64,000 nucleotides of DNA from Leguminivora glycinivorella (taxonomy: Eukaryota; Arthropoda; Insecta; Lepidoptera; Tortricidae): contig NC_062990.1 of assembly GCF_023078275.1 (NCBI RefSeq), positions 9,315,549-9,379,548 of the forward strand, written 5' to 3'. Below the pieces are notes generated by a model that was given only the letters and a program-made list of their open reading frames with translations, was not told where the DNA came from and made no database searches. Made by a program: the position numbers and the translations under genes. Of this stretch, positions 7,976 to 19,485 are shown piece after piece (the stretch's first letter is position 1; each line of letters begins with the position of its first letter).

Positions 7976-10450
7976 TATTATTTATTTATTCATGAACAAT
8001 AACAATTGTGTCTGAATGTACTACATCTAAATATTAATCTAACATGCATAAATTTTACAACATATAGTAAAAGCCAAATGCCAAAAAATCACAATTAGAA
8101 TATTATTATTATTATTAGGTATTACTAAAATTATTTATGTCAGTCAATTTTCGTTGAAATAATTAATAAATTCTTCAATTGAGTAAAAGCACTCCCTCAA
8201 CAACAGGGCTTTTAATCTATTTTTAAAAATATTTAGGCTAGTAATGTTCCTCCACTCACTAGGAAGTTTGTTGTAGAGCTGTACCCCCTGGTAGTATGCG
8301 CAATGGCTCACTACTTTTAAGTTTGGCTGCAACTTACAACGTAGATATTTCCTTCGGGTATTTAGCCGTATTTCTCTTTCTTCAGAAGTCTCGTATTTGC
8401 CTAGATTTTTAAAGAGGTCAGTAAGGAGCAAAAGGATGTACAAACACGGGGCGGTCAGTATTCTCATGTTTATAAAGTGTTCCTTACATGATTGAGGTTG
8501 CGAAATCCGCACTATGGTTCTTATCGCTCGCTTTTGTATTACAAAGGCTTTATGCATATTATAGTCATAGCTATTGCCCCAAAATTGTATACTATAGCGA
8601 AGCTTCGATTCAACCAGTGCGTGATATACCATCTTCAAATGATTACGATCAACTACGTCCCGTAAACTACGCAGAACATAGCAAGCAGAGCTGATGGAAG
8701 CCTCTACGTTTGCAAGCTCATTTTTCCAAGTAAGTAGATCGTCAATGTGGATGCCCAGGAACTTAACACTAGTAACGTTTTCAATGTGATTTCCACAAAA
8801 TTTAAGATCCAGCATATCCTTTTGCTTGACCGTAGACCTAAGGAGCATTGCAGTCGTCTTGCTTGAATTCACCTTCAATTTGTTGCAACTGAACCAGTGA
8901 TGAAATAGTTCTAGCGCTCGATTTGCCTTGTCATTTAGATCATCCAGCGAATTAGAGTTAACAATTGCATTCGTGTCGTCTGCAAAAACTACTAAATTAA
9001 TGTCCGGTATTTCATTCGTGATAAATTTTATCAGGTCGTTTGTATACACAACGAATAAAACTGGGCCCAAAATAGAACCCTGGGGTACACCTCTCGTTAT
9101 CTTAATGGGTTTGGACCTAACAACATTCTCACAATTGCCATCCACATCAGAGATTTCTACGAACTGAGTTCTGTTATCAAAGTAGGATTTTATCAAATCT
9201 AATGATCTACCTCTAATGCCATAAAAATCAAGTTTTTGCATAAGTATACTGTGATCAACCATGTCGAATGCGGAGCTTAAGTCTAGAAATATAGCCCCCA
9301 CCTTAAGCTTTTGGTTTAGTCCATTCACAATAACACTTAATAAAGTATCAATAGCTTGGGAGGTACCTCTAGATTTTTGATAAGCATATTGTGTATCACT
9401 CAAAATTCCATTTGCGTGTAAGTGCGCCATGAGCCTATTTTGAATAATTTTCTCGAAAATTTTTGACAGAGTTGGCAGCACTGACACCGGCCGATAATTT
9501 TTTGGGTCCGTTTTTGGCCCCTTCTTATGAATTGGTATAATCCTAGCCGTCTTAAATTGATCTGGGAAGACCCCTTGTGTGATACAGTTATTGTAAAAAT
9601 ATGCGAGAGGCAAGGCTAATGTGTCTAAATTTTCCTTAATTACAGATATAGGAATATCGTCATATCCCACCGACTTCTTCATTTTCATATTTTTCACTAT
9701 TTTAGTTATTTCGTTAGCATTTGTGACGCCGAAAACAATATCGTTGTCCGTTTTTTTGTTGTGTTTCTGTAATATATTTAGCGCTGTGTCGCTGTCAGGG
9801 TGCCTTACGTTTTCATTAAATCCTTTTTCAAAGGCTTGTGAGAAAGTTTCTACGACAACATGAGGATCGCTTATGACCCTATTTCCAACCTTTAATAACA
9901 ACTTTTGGCGAGAAGTAGCAGATAACTTATTCCTGTGTCTATTTACCACGGTCCATATTGATTTGGAGACATGGGCTGCTTTTTGTAGGTGACGAGAAAT
10001 GCAATTTCTTTTAGCTATGCTGATGACTTTTTTATAGGTGCGAATATATCTTTTCCTGTAGTCCATTATAGATGAATCGATGCTATTTATATGTCCACTC
10101 AAAAGAAATCTCTTCATCTTGCTTGAAACTTTAAGGCCCTTAGTTATCCAATTTGTTTTGTTCTCCTTATTTAAATTGATTTTAATTTTTTGTTTTTTAA
10201 ACGCATAGTTAAATGCCGTGTTGAAGCACAATATGAACTGTTCGATACTCAGTGAACTCCAGTTATACTCCCTTAGCTTACTGCTGAACGTAATTTTATT
10301 ATTATTAGACAGAGTCCGCCTTTCGGCGTATAGCACTTGTTCCTTAGCCGCACAGTCCATACGCTCTACCTTTACGCGACATGATATTCCGGCATGCCCA
10401 TCTCACTTTTACTCACTTACCGCATTATTCTGAATCGCTTTGTTGTAACA
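7976..10450 (-). mobile_element. 5'-truncated LINE with a long reverse transcriptase frame
   Basis: The element holds the 738-codon frame at 8144-10360 and a 3' UTR that ends near 7976 in a repeat-like ATAAATAAATAATAAATAA tail on the minus strand. An endonuclease domain upstream of the RT is missing, so the copy is 5'-truncated. The exact 5' boundary is unclear; I see no target duplication. Confidence 0.75.
8144..10360 (-). CDS. Non-LTR retrotransposon reverse transcriptase (ORF2 remnant)
   Basis: The 738-residue frame carries the RT blocks in order: NYRPVSVLPTLSK (about 288-300), the first catalytic aspartate in FLDLSSAFD (about 358-366), GVPQGSILGP (about 424), the catalytic FADD (459-462) and the VKFLGIHID block beyond 530. 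Its C-terminal part has the usual LINE tail (IQFWGNS..., AIRTIVRIS). The APE endonuclease that should precede it is absent, so this is the 3' two-thirds of an ORF2. The frame is open with all catalytic residues, which points to a fairly young copy. Clade CR1/Jockey-like is my guess; it would copy LINE RNA at a nick in the nucleus if complete. Confidence 0.9.
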   Translation of the reverse strand: MDCAAKEQVLYAERRTLSNNNKITFSSKLREYNWSSLSIEQFILCFNTAFNYAFKKQKIKINLNKENKTNWITKGLKVSSKMKRFLLSGHINSIDSSIMDYRKRYIRTYKKVISIAKRNCISRHLQKAAHVSKSIWTVVNRHRNKLSATSRQKLLLKVGNRVISDPHVVVETFSQAFEKGFNENVRHPDSDTALNILQKHNKKTDNDIVFGVTNANEITKIVKNMKMKKSVGYDDIPISVIKENLDTLALPLAYFYNNCITQGVFPDQFKTARIIPIHKKGPKTDPKNYRPVSVLPTLSKIFEKIIQNRLMAHLHANGILSDTQYAYQKSRGTSQAIDTLLSVIVNGLNQKLKVGAIFLDLSSAFDMVDHSILMQKLDFYGIRGRSLDLIKSYFDNRTQFVEISDVDGNCENVVRSKPIKITRGVPQGSILGPVLFVVYTNDLIKFITNEIPDINLVVFADDTNAIVNSNSLDDLNDKANRALELFHHWFSCNKLKVNSSKTTAMLLRSTVKQKDMLDLKFCGNHIENVTSVKFLGIHIDDLLTWKNELANVEASISSACYVLRSLRDVVDRNHLKMVYHALVESKLRYSIQFWGNSYDYNMHKAFVIQKRAIRTIVRISQPQSCKEHFINMRILTAPCLYILLLLTDLFKNLGKYETSEEREIRLNTRRKYLRCKLQPNLKVVSHCAYYQGVQLYNKLPSEWRNITSLNIFKNRLKALLLRECFYSIEEFINYFNEN

Positions 10451-10805
10451 CTAGCGATACTAAATAGTTTTGTGTTTTTTATAAGGAGTAGGAGATGGAA
10501 AATATAACTAAAGCTAGTTTCATCACCTGATTAAATTATTATTATTATGGTTTTTCAATCCTTACCGATTCGATAATAAAATATAAAGTTTTATGATTTT
10601 GTTTAGTAATATTTACGGACCAACTATTCCAACTAACTACACGTTTTTACATTTTTAGAGTGCCCTATGATCTCGCAACTTTCGCAAAAACGCAAATCAA
10701 AAAGAGCGAGAAAAAGTCTGATCCTTTTTTAGTCGATATGCAAGGAGTCATGTTAACACTTGCGACAAACTATGCCTAGAACTAGGATGGCTAAGGAATC
10801 AACTT
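10451..10805. other. Unassigned AT-rich sequence
   Basis: No gene or known repeat recognised. Confidence 0.3.
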
Positions 10806-10879
10806 TGTTGTCCCAAATAAATTAAACAAATTGAAACTGTTTCTTCCATGTCATCTGGATCAGATGTGACAACTGTATC

Positions 10880-11240
10880 TTAGACAATATCCTCCCCGCC
10901 GTTATCATCAGTGTCTTCCTTTATCCTGGGGGTGTCGTTGATTTTCGGTCCGGAGGTAGCGGGGGGGTTCAAACCCGGCTCTTACCAATGACTTTTTTCT
11001 GAACTTATATGCGAAATGTCATTTGATATTTGCCAGTCACTGTTCGGTGAAGGAAAACATCGTGAGGAAACCGGACTAATTCCAATAAGTCCTAGTTTCG
11101 GGTTGGAAAGTCAGAAGGCAGTCGCTTTCGTAAAACTAGTGCCTACGCCAAATCTTGGGATTAGTTGTCAAAGTGGACCCCAGGCTCCCATGAGCCGTAG
11201 CAAATGCTGGGATAACGCAAGGAGGATGATGAATGGGGAT
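10880..11240 (+). mobile_element. tRNA-derived SINE
   Basis: A box-B-like GGTTC(A)AACCCGG near 10967 is followed by the SINE body (GTGAGGAAACCGGACTAATT, CAAAGTGGACCCCAGGCTCC) and GGGATAACGCAAGGAGGATGATGA at the 3' end. Copies occur at 19825 (minus), 50930 (minus) and 52265 (plus). Confidence 0.75.
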
Positions 11241-11754
11241 GGGCACGGAACGAAAGCAACTTACTGATTCCTGTGCAAACCAAAGTAGGTACCAGCTGCT
11301 TCGGAAGAAATACTGAAGTTAATATTTTGCCGGTGCACTACATATTGTAGTAGTGGTAGATGTGGGTGTGAGAAGACCTTTATATCACATACATTTGTTG
11401 TTTAATTTCGTTTTAAAGTCGTATAATTATTCAACAGTACATGACACAGAAGCATATGTCTACATTATTATGAAAGGTATTTGAATGATCTACAAGATTT
11501 TTTAAGAAAACATTTGTCTAAGATAAATATTTTTCAAGATATGGAGCAATGTATGAAGAATAATTTTTAAGAAAAAAAAACCGCCTTCCTTTGGGGTTCT
11601 GGTGATAAATACTTTCAAATGTTGGATTATGTTATCAATTCGTCTGTATATTTTTTAATGTTTGTTATTCGATATCTCCGTCATTTCTGAACCAATTTTG
11701 AAATCTGGATGATTCTGAAGTACTTACATTGAGAATGATTATCAGAACGGAACT

Positions 11755-12200
11755 CTAACCAGGGGCGGCTCACTCTTCATCAGCAGTTCCACTGCACCAA
11801 ATGTCACTGTTCTGGACGTAGGTAAGTGCATGCTGTTCTTATAAAAATACCAAAGTCACTATAAGTGTGCCGTTCAGATTTGAGGAGTTCCGTTCTGACC
11901 ATCATCAGCAATTCCACTGCACCAAATATCACTGTTCTGGACGTAAGTGCATTCTGTTCTTATGAAAATACCAAAGTCACTATAAGTGTGCCGTTCAGAT
12001 TTGAGGAGTTCCATTCTGACCATCATCAGGAGTTCCACTGCACCAAATGTCACTGTTCCGTACGTAAATGCATGCTGTTCCTTTAAAAACACAAAATCAC
12101 CATATGTATGCCTTTCAGATTTGAGGAGTTCCCTCGATTTCTCCAGGATCCCATCATCAGAACTGGGTTCTGAGAAAAATGGGACCAATCTGTACGCATA
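11755..12200 (+). repeat. 121-bp minisatellite, block 1
   Basis: About three and a half units of a 121-bp repeat (CTATAAGTGTGCCGTTCAGA ... ATCATCAGCAGTTCCACTG). Phase marks at 11865 and 11986 are exactly 121 bp apart. Short frames in it are by-products. Confidence 0.9.
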
Positions 12201-12379
12201 TACATTCAAACAAAAAAAAAATTTCTAAATCGGTCTAGTAACGACCGAGATAACGAGGAACAAACATTAAAAAAAAATAAAAAAAAACATACAGACGACT
12301 TGATAACCCCTTCCTTTGAGATTTGGAAGGCGGTTAATAAATAAAATAAAAAAATATAAAATTCATTATAAGGATGAGG

Positions 12380-12960
12380 TTCAGACTTGAGGAGTTCTGT
12401 TCTTCTTAATCATCATCACCAGTTCCACTGCACCAAATGTCACTGTTCTCTAGTAAATGCATGCTGTTCTTATAAAAATACCAAAGTCACTATAAGTGCG
12501 CCGTTCAGATTTGAAGAGTTCCGTTCTGATCTTCATCAGTAGTTCCACTGCACCAAATGTCACTGTTCTGGACGAAAGTGCATGCTGTTCTTATAAAAAT
12601 ACCAAAGTCACTATAAGTGTGCCGTTCAGATTTGAAGAGTTCCGTTCTGGCCATCATCAGCAGTTCCACTGCACCAAATGTCACTGTTCCGTACGAAAGT
12701 GCATGCTGTTCTTATAAAAATACCAAAGTCACTATAAGTGTGCCGTTCAGATTTGAAGAGTTCCGTTCTGGCCATCATCAGCAGTTCCACTGCACCAAAT
12801 GTCACTGTTCCGTACCTAAATGCATGCTGTTCCTTTAAAAACACAAAAATCACCATATGTATGCCTTTCAGATTCGAGGAGTTCCCTCGATTTCTCCAGG
12901 ATCCCATCATCAGAACTGGGTTCTGAGAAAAATGGGACCAATCTGTATGCATATACATTC
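12380..12960 (+). repeat. 121-bp minisatellite, block 2
   Basis: Four to five units of the same repeat, with phase marks at 12496, 12617 and 12738. Units are more alike within this block than between blocks. Confidence 0.9.
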
Positions 12961-13198
12961 AATCAAAAAAAAATTTTTCAAAATCGGTCCAGTAACGACG
13001 GAGATATCGAGGAACAAACATAAAAAATAAAAAAAAAAACAGACGACTTGATAACCCCTTCCTTTGAGATTTGGAAGGCGTTTAAAAAGTGGGGGGAAAC
13101 TATTTTTAAAAACTTAACAGTTTTTAGGAGGTCATACCTAGATAATGGTTAAGAATAGAAAAAAGTTTCCAGATCAAAGTTATAGAGAATTTTATAAG

Positions 13199-13721
13199 CA
13201 GGCCTCGGATTATTTTTCGCATGGTAAGATGAAAGAAAACTATGGAGTCGATATTAAAATTAAATTGTTATCTATATCCATACTCATACTCATTCACGTA
13301 ATTATTGCACGCACCGATTGCAATAAATAATTAAGTGACACATCGCGTCGTGAATGATTGACATGACATTGACATGCAAATGATTTTTGATAAATCAGCT
13401 AGTACTTAGCATTACGTTTACCGCAACAAAGTAGTCTGAACCAAACAAAATAGTAACTAATTTGATATAGTTACCGGGTAAATGTAACCCTTTACCAAGC
13501 AAAAGGCTTCCCAAATCACACCACATAAATAATTTTAATTACATTCAGTAAGATTAATTTTCGATTAACATTTTCGATCTGTCAACCTGCACAAGGGACA
13601 AAAGTATTACGGGATTAAGAAAATTAGTGAGTATGAGTATGAATATGAATTAAAGTTTAGTTTTAATATCGACTCCATAGTTTTCTTTCATCTTACCATG
13701 CGAAAAATAATCCGAGGCCTG
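13199..13721. mobile_element. hAT-type MITE, 523 bp
   Basis: Terminal inverted repeats of about 60 bp begin CAGGCCTCGGATTATTTTTC and end in the reverse complement CCGAGGCCTG. They are flanked by an exact 8-bp duplication TTTATAAG (13191-13198, 13722-13729). The uninterrupted target with a single TTTATAAG lies at about 53095 and, inverted, near 50430. CA...TG ends plus an 8-bp duplication are the hAT signature. No transposase frame, so it is non-autonomous. Confidence 0.9.
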
Positions 13722-13935
13722 TTTATAAGCTTTTGAAGTGTAGTAAACCAAAATTTCGTCTGACGCATAGTTTTTGAAATATGAGCAAAAAACCAAAAAA
13801 TGGGACCTTTTTCATCACCCCTCTTCGAGCTCACGTCCAAAGTCCGAGGACTTTTAGTATGTATGTCTCCTGACTACCCCTAACAACATCCCATAGTGAA
13901 ACTTTCTGCTTTCGGCCATTCCACCTAGACCCCCT

Positions 13936-14590
13936 TTTGAGCATTCATTGACTGATCTAATAATAAAGAGTACTATCGTACAGTATGGCCACCCCCGCTC
14001 CCCGCTGAAAGTGCCGCCAACCCCCTCTCGGTTACCTCACAGTTACCGCCTGTCAATAACACGAACATTCGACCTGTCATATTTCACTCATACAAGCATA
14101 GTACGTTCACCTACACGAGCTAAGACTGTGGGCTAGGAATGCGCCTCTTTCAATATATTTGATCGCCAGTGTCCGAGGTGTGCTAAGAAGCAAAGAAGAT
14201 CGCGTATTATAGACTCAAAGTAAAATGTGTAATCACAGTGCATAGACTGCCATCTCTCGACGTAGGCTTAAGACTTTTGAACCTCAGTTTTGACAATTTG
14301 GCCCATATTCTTAGCTTGATATGTTTTAAAATATCAAATATTATTATGACGCTAATATAGCGTCATCTAGCTGAGCCCTTCTTCTGTGTGGTACTGAGGT
14401 AAGTACGTTTTTTTCTTAGACTTTATCTGTCTATACGGAGTTATATATGTCTTTGGCTAGAAGTATAGGTACTCTAATGAGCATTATTGTATTTAGCGCC
14501 GTCTCTCGGCAAAATTTACTAAGTAATTTACGCGACTTGAACTTGTGCGAACCTTTAGGCATGGAAAATCACATGAAAAGTTGTCGAAAC
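13936..14590. other. Unassigned sequence
   Basis: No gene recognised. Short motifs such as GCCATCTCTCG recur elsewhere in the window and suggest old repeat debris. Confidence 0.3.
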
Positions 14591-16440
14591 TATGAAATGA
14601 AACGAAATGAAATGAAATATTTATTTTCCAAGTAGGCATATTACAATGCGCTTATGAACGTCAAATAAAACCACAGAATATAAAATAGTACAAGTACAGA
14701 AGGCTCACTCCTTTGATGTTCACAAAACGCCGCCATTCTAAATTCTTACCTACATTAACAAACGGACCGCACGCGTGCAGACGACATTGAATTCTATTGC
14801 GCCTCGCGAAGGTCGTCGCCACTGAATGGGCCGCGAACTCGCGGCCGCTGGCATGTACTTGTAGCGCGGCGAAAGGACCGCGGAGTGAGCCGCCCCTGAT
14901 AAAACTACGCCGGCTCTAACCCTACGCCTCAGCCTCGAGAAGATTTCAGTCCCCCCTCAGTTGGAGGAGGGTATCCACTATGGGACCGGCAAGAAACTCG
15001 GCGGGCCACTTCTTTTCAAAACGTTACATCTTATAATTAACATGCATTAAAAAAAACAAGATACAATTTAATAAGCAAAAGTATTCATAAAAAAAAAATA
15101 TTAACACAAGAAATTATACAAAGTACAAAGCTATTATGATTATTAATAAGAGATGTTAGAGATGTATAGAGTCTCTAAGTGTCAAAGTACATCTAAAAAA
15201 ATTATACATGAAGAAAAAAAACCGGCCAAGAGCGTGTCGGGCCACGCTCAGTGTAGGGTTCCGTAGTTTTCCGTATTTTTCTCAAAAACTACTGAACCTA
15301 TCAAGTTCAAAACAATTTTCCTAGAAAGTCTTTATAAAGTTCTACTTTTGTGATTTTTTTCATATTTTTTAACCATATGGTTCAAAAGTTAGAGGGGGGG
15401 GGGACGCACTTTTTTTCCTTTAGGAGCGATTATTTCCGAAAATAATAATATTATCAAAAAACGATCTTAGTAAACCCTTATTCATTTTTAAATACCTATC
15501 CAACAAAATATCACACGTTGGGGTTGGAATGAAAAAAAATATCAGCCCCCACTTTACATGTAGGGGGGGTACCCTAATAAAACATTTTTTTCTATTTTTT
15601 ATTTTTGCACTTTGTCGGCGTGATTGATATACATATTGGTACCAAATTTCAGCTTTCTAGTGCTAACGGTTACTGAGATTATCCGCGGACGGACGGACGA
15701 ACGGACAGACAGACATGGCGAAACTATAAGGGTTCCTAGTTGACTACGGAACCCTAAAAAACGAATAACTAAAATAACTTTAGAGTTGTAAAAGACTCTT
15801 GTTGTCTTAAGCAAAGGAAAAAAATATATATATATATATACTTAATCTACTTTTTTCCTTGGAGATGTATATGGTCTCCAAGAGTCAGAAAGAAAAATAA
15901 ACAAACAAGGACCGAACAGAGTGCCTCAACGTAATCTCATTCAAAATTAATGTTACATAGAATAGCATAGCCCCTATTAGCTGAAACAGACCGGTCTTCA
16001 CAAACAGCACCCGTTCACGAATATGGCGCGCATCTCAGCCATCGCCTCCCTCAACCTTCATTCGGGAAGGTGGCGACCCGATCAACGACGTCACCGTAAG
16101 CAAAGACTTTTTAGCGAGCATGACATGTTCAAGCTGTCCGGGCTGTATTAAATATTCCAATAATAAGTGAATACGGTATACCTAGATGTAAGACACAACA
16201 TTCCGTGCTTGTATGTTACATAGTTTAAATTGACTTAATTGAAAACAAGATCTTGGGAGATGTAAAAGGTCCCCACAGTCAATTATAATTAATGGAATAT
16301 AATAAAAAATAAAAATTTGGAGGTGTAAAGGTTCTCCAAGTGTCATAAGAACTAGAAATAGAAAAAAAATGCGTATGAAATACAAATTTCACGTCAAGAG
16401 ACTGTTAAGCTAGCAATCTCCAACTAATTCTACAGAATAC
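14590..16440 (-). mobile_element. LINE 3' UTR remnants
   Basis: The stretch starts with a GAAATGAAACGAAATGAAAT run and contains CCGGCAAGAAACTCGGCGGGCC near 14985, which I recognise as a lepidopteran LINE 3' region read in reverse. Four short hairpins of the form GGAGRTGTA...TCTCCAAGTGTCA are scattered in it (near 15162, 15858, 16254, 16316). No coding part remains. A SINE-like copy is inserted at 15218-15757. Confidence 0.55.
15218..15757 (-). mobile_element. SINE-like repeat, full copy
   Basis: Same family as 6845-7474: AAACCGGCCAAGAGCGTGTC at the left, ACTACGGAACCCTAAAAAA at the right, with only two to three GGAC units. Confidence 0.85.
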
Positions 16441-16589
16441 ATAACTAGTATGTACTAATAATAGATGGCGCTGCATTTGAATTTCTTTACTGATAACTCT
16501 AATACTAAATTAAATATACTCTAAGGTAGAGCAGAGTCTAACTGGGGGAGTACCTCCGCTTTACAAAAGACCGCAGTCAAGTAGCACTA

Positions 16590-16835
16590 GACCTTACTCA
16601 ATGTTGCGTTCCTGCCGGTAAGTAAGGCAGCCAGAGCTCAACGAGACAATATATTGTCCTTTGAATCGTCGGCACCCAGGCCCCTTCTAACTACAGGTTT
16701 GTACAAGTTTCTAATGAGTCGGCAACGCACATGTGCCACTCCTTGAGTGGCAGGCGTCCATAGGTTACAGTGACCGCTTTCCATCAGGCGGACCGTATGC
16801 CTGTTTGCCACCTACGTGGTACAAAAAAAACTCTC
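16590..16835. mobile_element. Dispersed LINE/SINE-type tail sequence
   Basis: CGGCAACGCACATGTGCCACTCCTTGAGTGGCAGG followed by CCGCTTTCCATCAGGCGG (the first motif spans about 16720-16754) is a pattern I know from many lepidopteran repeats. It ends in an A-run near 16830. No coding sequence. Confidence 0.5.
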
Positions 16836-17035
16836 GACGAATTCACCTTAAACATTAAAAACTAAATCAAAATCGATTGATTCGTTCGGGAGCTATGATG
16901 CCACCTGGATGCCACAGACAGACAGACATGTCAAGCGTCAAACCTATTATTATTATAACACTCCGTCGTTTTTGCGTTGGTGGTTAAAAACAAGAAACCT
17001 GCTTCAAAACTATAATAAAACACAAGTTTCTATGA

Positions 17036-17972
17036 AAATTGGTCAAGTGCGAGTCGGATTTCGACATTTCCATACAAACAGGTCATGAGCGCCTGACGAG
17101 ATGTAATGGCAACGTACACTTAATTTCGTATTTTCAATTTCGTATATTTCGGAAACGATAAGAGATAGAGCAAAATGGACTTCAGATTTTGGTTGTCGGT
17201 GGCACAATTTTTTTGTTTTCGTATATATATACACCTTTTTTTCGACCTATGTGGGCAATATTACGGTCAGTGAAGTTCTAAACGGTCTTAAGCGCCTTCT
17301 TTTTAGTAGGAACTTAAGTCATTTTGGAAAATGAATTTTTTTTAACAACTTCTGAAACAAAACGAAACAAAAATTAATTTCTTTTGTACCTGTCCAACGC
17401 GCCTACACAATGTTAAGACGTTTAGTAACTACTTGCATCGGCAGTGAGTGAAATTCGTAATCTAAGTTTTTTTCTCTTAAGTTCGACTTACGCTTGACTG
17501 TAGATTTCTAATAGGTTTTCCTGTAATCTACAGGTAGAGGGCTATCTCGTGTATTTATTTGAAAATTTTACGCTAAGTAGTTTCGGAGATAAGGGGGGGG
17601 GGGGAATGGTCATTTTTTGCTTATTTTCTTAAATTACTTCTAAATTAACGAAACAAAAATATAAAAAATATATATTTCAGATGCTGGTAAAATGCTCTTT
17701 CATTTGATATGTAACACAATATAGTTTTAAAAACTAACTTTGATTTTTAATTTTCAATTTTACTCCCCAAAAGTGACCCTTGTGATTAAATTTCATTTAA
17801 TTAAATTACATATCCGTCTTTGGGCCACAGGTTTACATACGTGTGCCAAATTTCAAGTAAATCGGTCCAGTAGTTTCGGAGAAATCGGCTGTGACAGAGG
17901 GACAGACAGACACGCGAGTGATCCTATACGGGGTCCGTTTTTCCTCTTTGAGGTACGGAACCCTAAAAAAAA
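17036..17972. mobile_element. Non-coding repeat with the shared tail and head modules
   Basis: It begins AAAATTGGTCAAGTGCGAGTCGGA-like (about 17036) and ends GAGGTACGGAACCCTAAAAA. Both ends resemble those of the SINE-like family, but the interior is different. It includes GGGACAGACAGACACGCGAG near the right end. Confidence 0.6.
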
Positions 17973-18125
17973 TGTTTAAAAAAAATACATTTTTTTATCC
18001 CAAACTCGAACATTCGAAAAACAAACACACACTACAACTGCAAGTAAATAACAGGTTGCGATTTTTCTTTCTTTTTTTTTAGTATGAATAGGTAGACGTT
18101 TAGATAAGATAGATAGATAAAAAAA

Positions 18126-18330
18126 AACGTTTGACCACGATCACACCTGATGGTAAGTGATGATGCGGTCTACGGTGGAGCACGCTTACTTATGAGATAC
18201 CTATTTACTCTTGCTTTAAAGAGACCTGGATTGTACTCATGTGGAAACACAGACTCAGGCAGGGCATTCCACTCCTTGGCGGTTCGCAAAATAAATGTTG
18301 AAGCGAAACGCTTAGTGCGTATTTTTGGAC
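18126..18330 (-). pseudogene. C-terminal remnant of a LINE protein
   Basis: The minus strand reads with one frame RTAKEWNALPESVFPHEYN and then FKARVNRYLIS, the usual extreme C-terminus of a lepidopteran LINE ORF2. The rest is gone. Confidence 0.65.
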
Positions 18331-18334
18331 TACT

Positions 18335-18670
18335 ATCAATCAATCAATCAATCAATCAAAAATATTTATTCGTGATAAACTTAAAACTACACAATATGCA
18401 AAAAAACAGTATTACTAAAACTACAAACGTACAAGGGATTAATAAGTTCATCGCGAAAAGGTCCCGTCTCAGCATAATGCTGACCCGGAGGTCAGCGCTG
18501 ATCTTCCGACGAGACCATTTGTGAGACCACGAACGCAGCCGCACGACACAGCCCCATCGCAATTCGAACGCATCCTTATTGAAGCGATCAACGCCATCTT
18601 GTCTTATATCTATGGCAGGGTATCATTGCGTCATTTTTGACAATGGTGACATCTCACATAATATCAATGG
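18335..18670 (-). mobile_element. LINE 3' UTR, copy 1
   Basis: A (TCAA)n run and TTTATTCGTGATAAAC lead into GTCAGCGCTGATCTTCCG and CGAGACCATTTGTG. The same order recurs at 37578-38000. On the minus strand the repeat run is the 3' tail. Confidence 0.65.
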
Positions 18671-19085
18671 AGCCATGCCGCACAGCAAAGTAATTTAATT
18701 ACGCTGATATGGCATAAAAGTTCTACTATAACTAAATAAACATTGGTGGTAAAATATTATAATAAAGTGGCTATAATAACAAAGATAAATGTTGGTACAA
18801 CACAACGTAACATGGAGACTTAAATAGTAATATCTTTTCCTATACAAAGGAGAAAGCATAAGTGGAGTGATTATGTTAGGTTTTCGTGATTAAAAGTTAT
18901 ACAATGCACACTATGGGAGAAATAAAGAAAGAAAACAAAAACACGTGGCTTGGAAGAGAATTACAGGATACTAAACATAACCTCAATGTGGCACATCAGA
19001 AATAAACTAATCACAACTACAACAGCACGAACATTTAGGTACATTAAAATTGATAGCGAGGAAAGGACAGAAAAACAGGTATGCA
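18671..19085. other. Unassigned sequence
   Basis: No gene or repeat boundary recognised. Confidence 0.3.
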
Positions 19086-19128
19086 CTATTTAAGTAGGTA
19101 TGCAGTAATATATACAAATAATATAATA

Positions 19129-19485
19129 TCAGATATAACTGGTGTCATGCAGTAATGCTTCCTGTGACTGCTGGTGTTTAAATATGAGTTCTTTTAGTTT
19201 CGTTTTAAAACTTGTTACACTTTGTAGGTTCCTGAGGGGAGGAGGGATTATGTTCCAGCACTTGGTCGCATTGTACTTGAAGCAGCCACGAAAAGCAGCT
19301 GTTGCATGCCGAGGAGTTATCAGCTGTACGCTACAAGTGCGTACTCCAAGAGACCTGCGAGTGGCCATCCATGACAGCTTTTCGAAGAGATATACAGGGG
19401 ATTTATGTTTAACTATGCCAAAAAGGAGACTGGCTAGATGCAGTTTGCGACGGTGCAACATTTTGAGAATGTTATGCTTATTCAA
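19129..19485 (-). pseudogene. C-terminal part of a LINE reverse transcriptase protein
   Basis: A 118-codon frame with RRKLHLASLLFGIV and YNATKCWNIIPPPLRNLQSV..FKTKLKELI, the layout of the region after the RT domain in CR1/Jockey-like LINEs. Catalytic motifs are absent, so the copy is 5'-truncated. Confidence 0.7.

Larger units (their letters stand above)
11581..13080. mobile_element. Element carrying two blocks of 121-bp minisatellite
   Basis: It begins CCGCCTTCC (11581) and ends GGAAGGCG (13080), a short terminal inverted repeat. Inside, two similar halves (to about 12334 and from about 12360) each end with the same block, AACCCCTTCCTTTGAGATTTGG. It interrupts the dispersed repeat between TATGAAG and the G-run, which are adjacent in the copy at 52970-52990. 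Class unknown. Confidence 0.7.
10806..13935 (+). mobile_element. Dispersed 1.1-kb repeat, copy 1, enlarged by two insertions
   Basis: The copy at 52185-53318 is the uninterrupted reference: both begin AAATAAATTAAACAAATTG, contain the SINE, then TTTTTCAAGATAT, the run of G's, GGAGGTCATACCTAG and end at TTTCTGCTTTCGGCCATTCC. Here the same order is split by the minisatellite element at 11581-13080 and the MITE at 13199-13721. Another inverted copy is at 50210-51157. No conserved frame. Confidence 0.8.
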
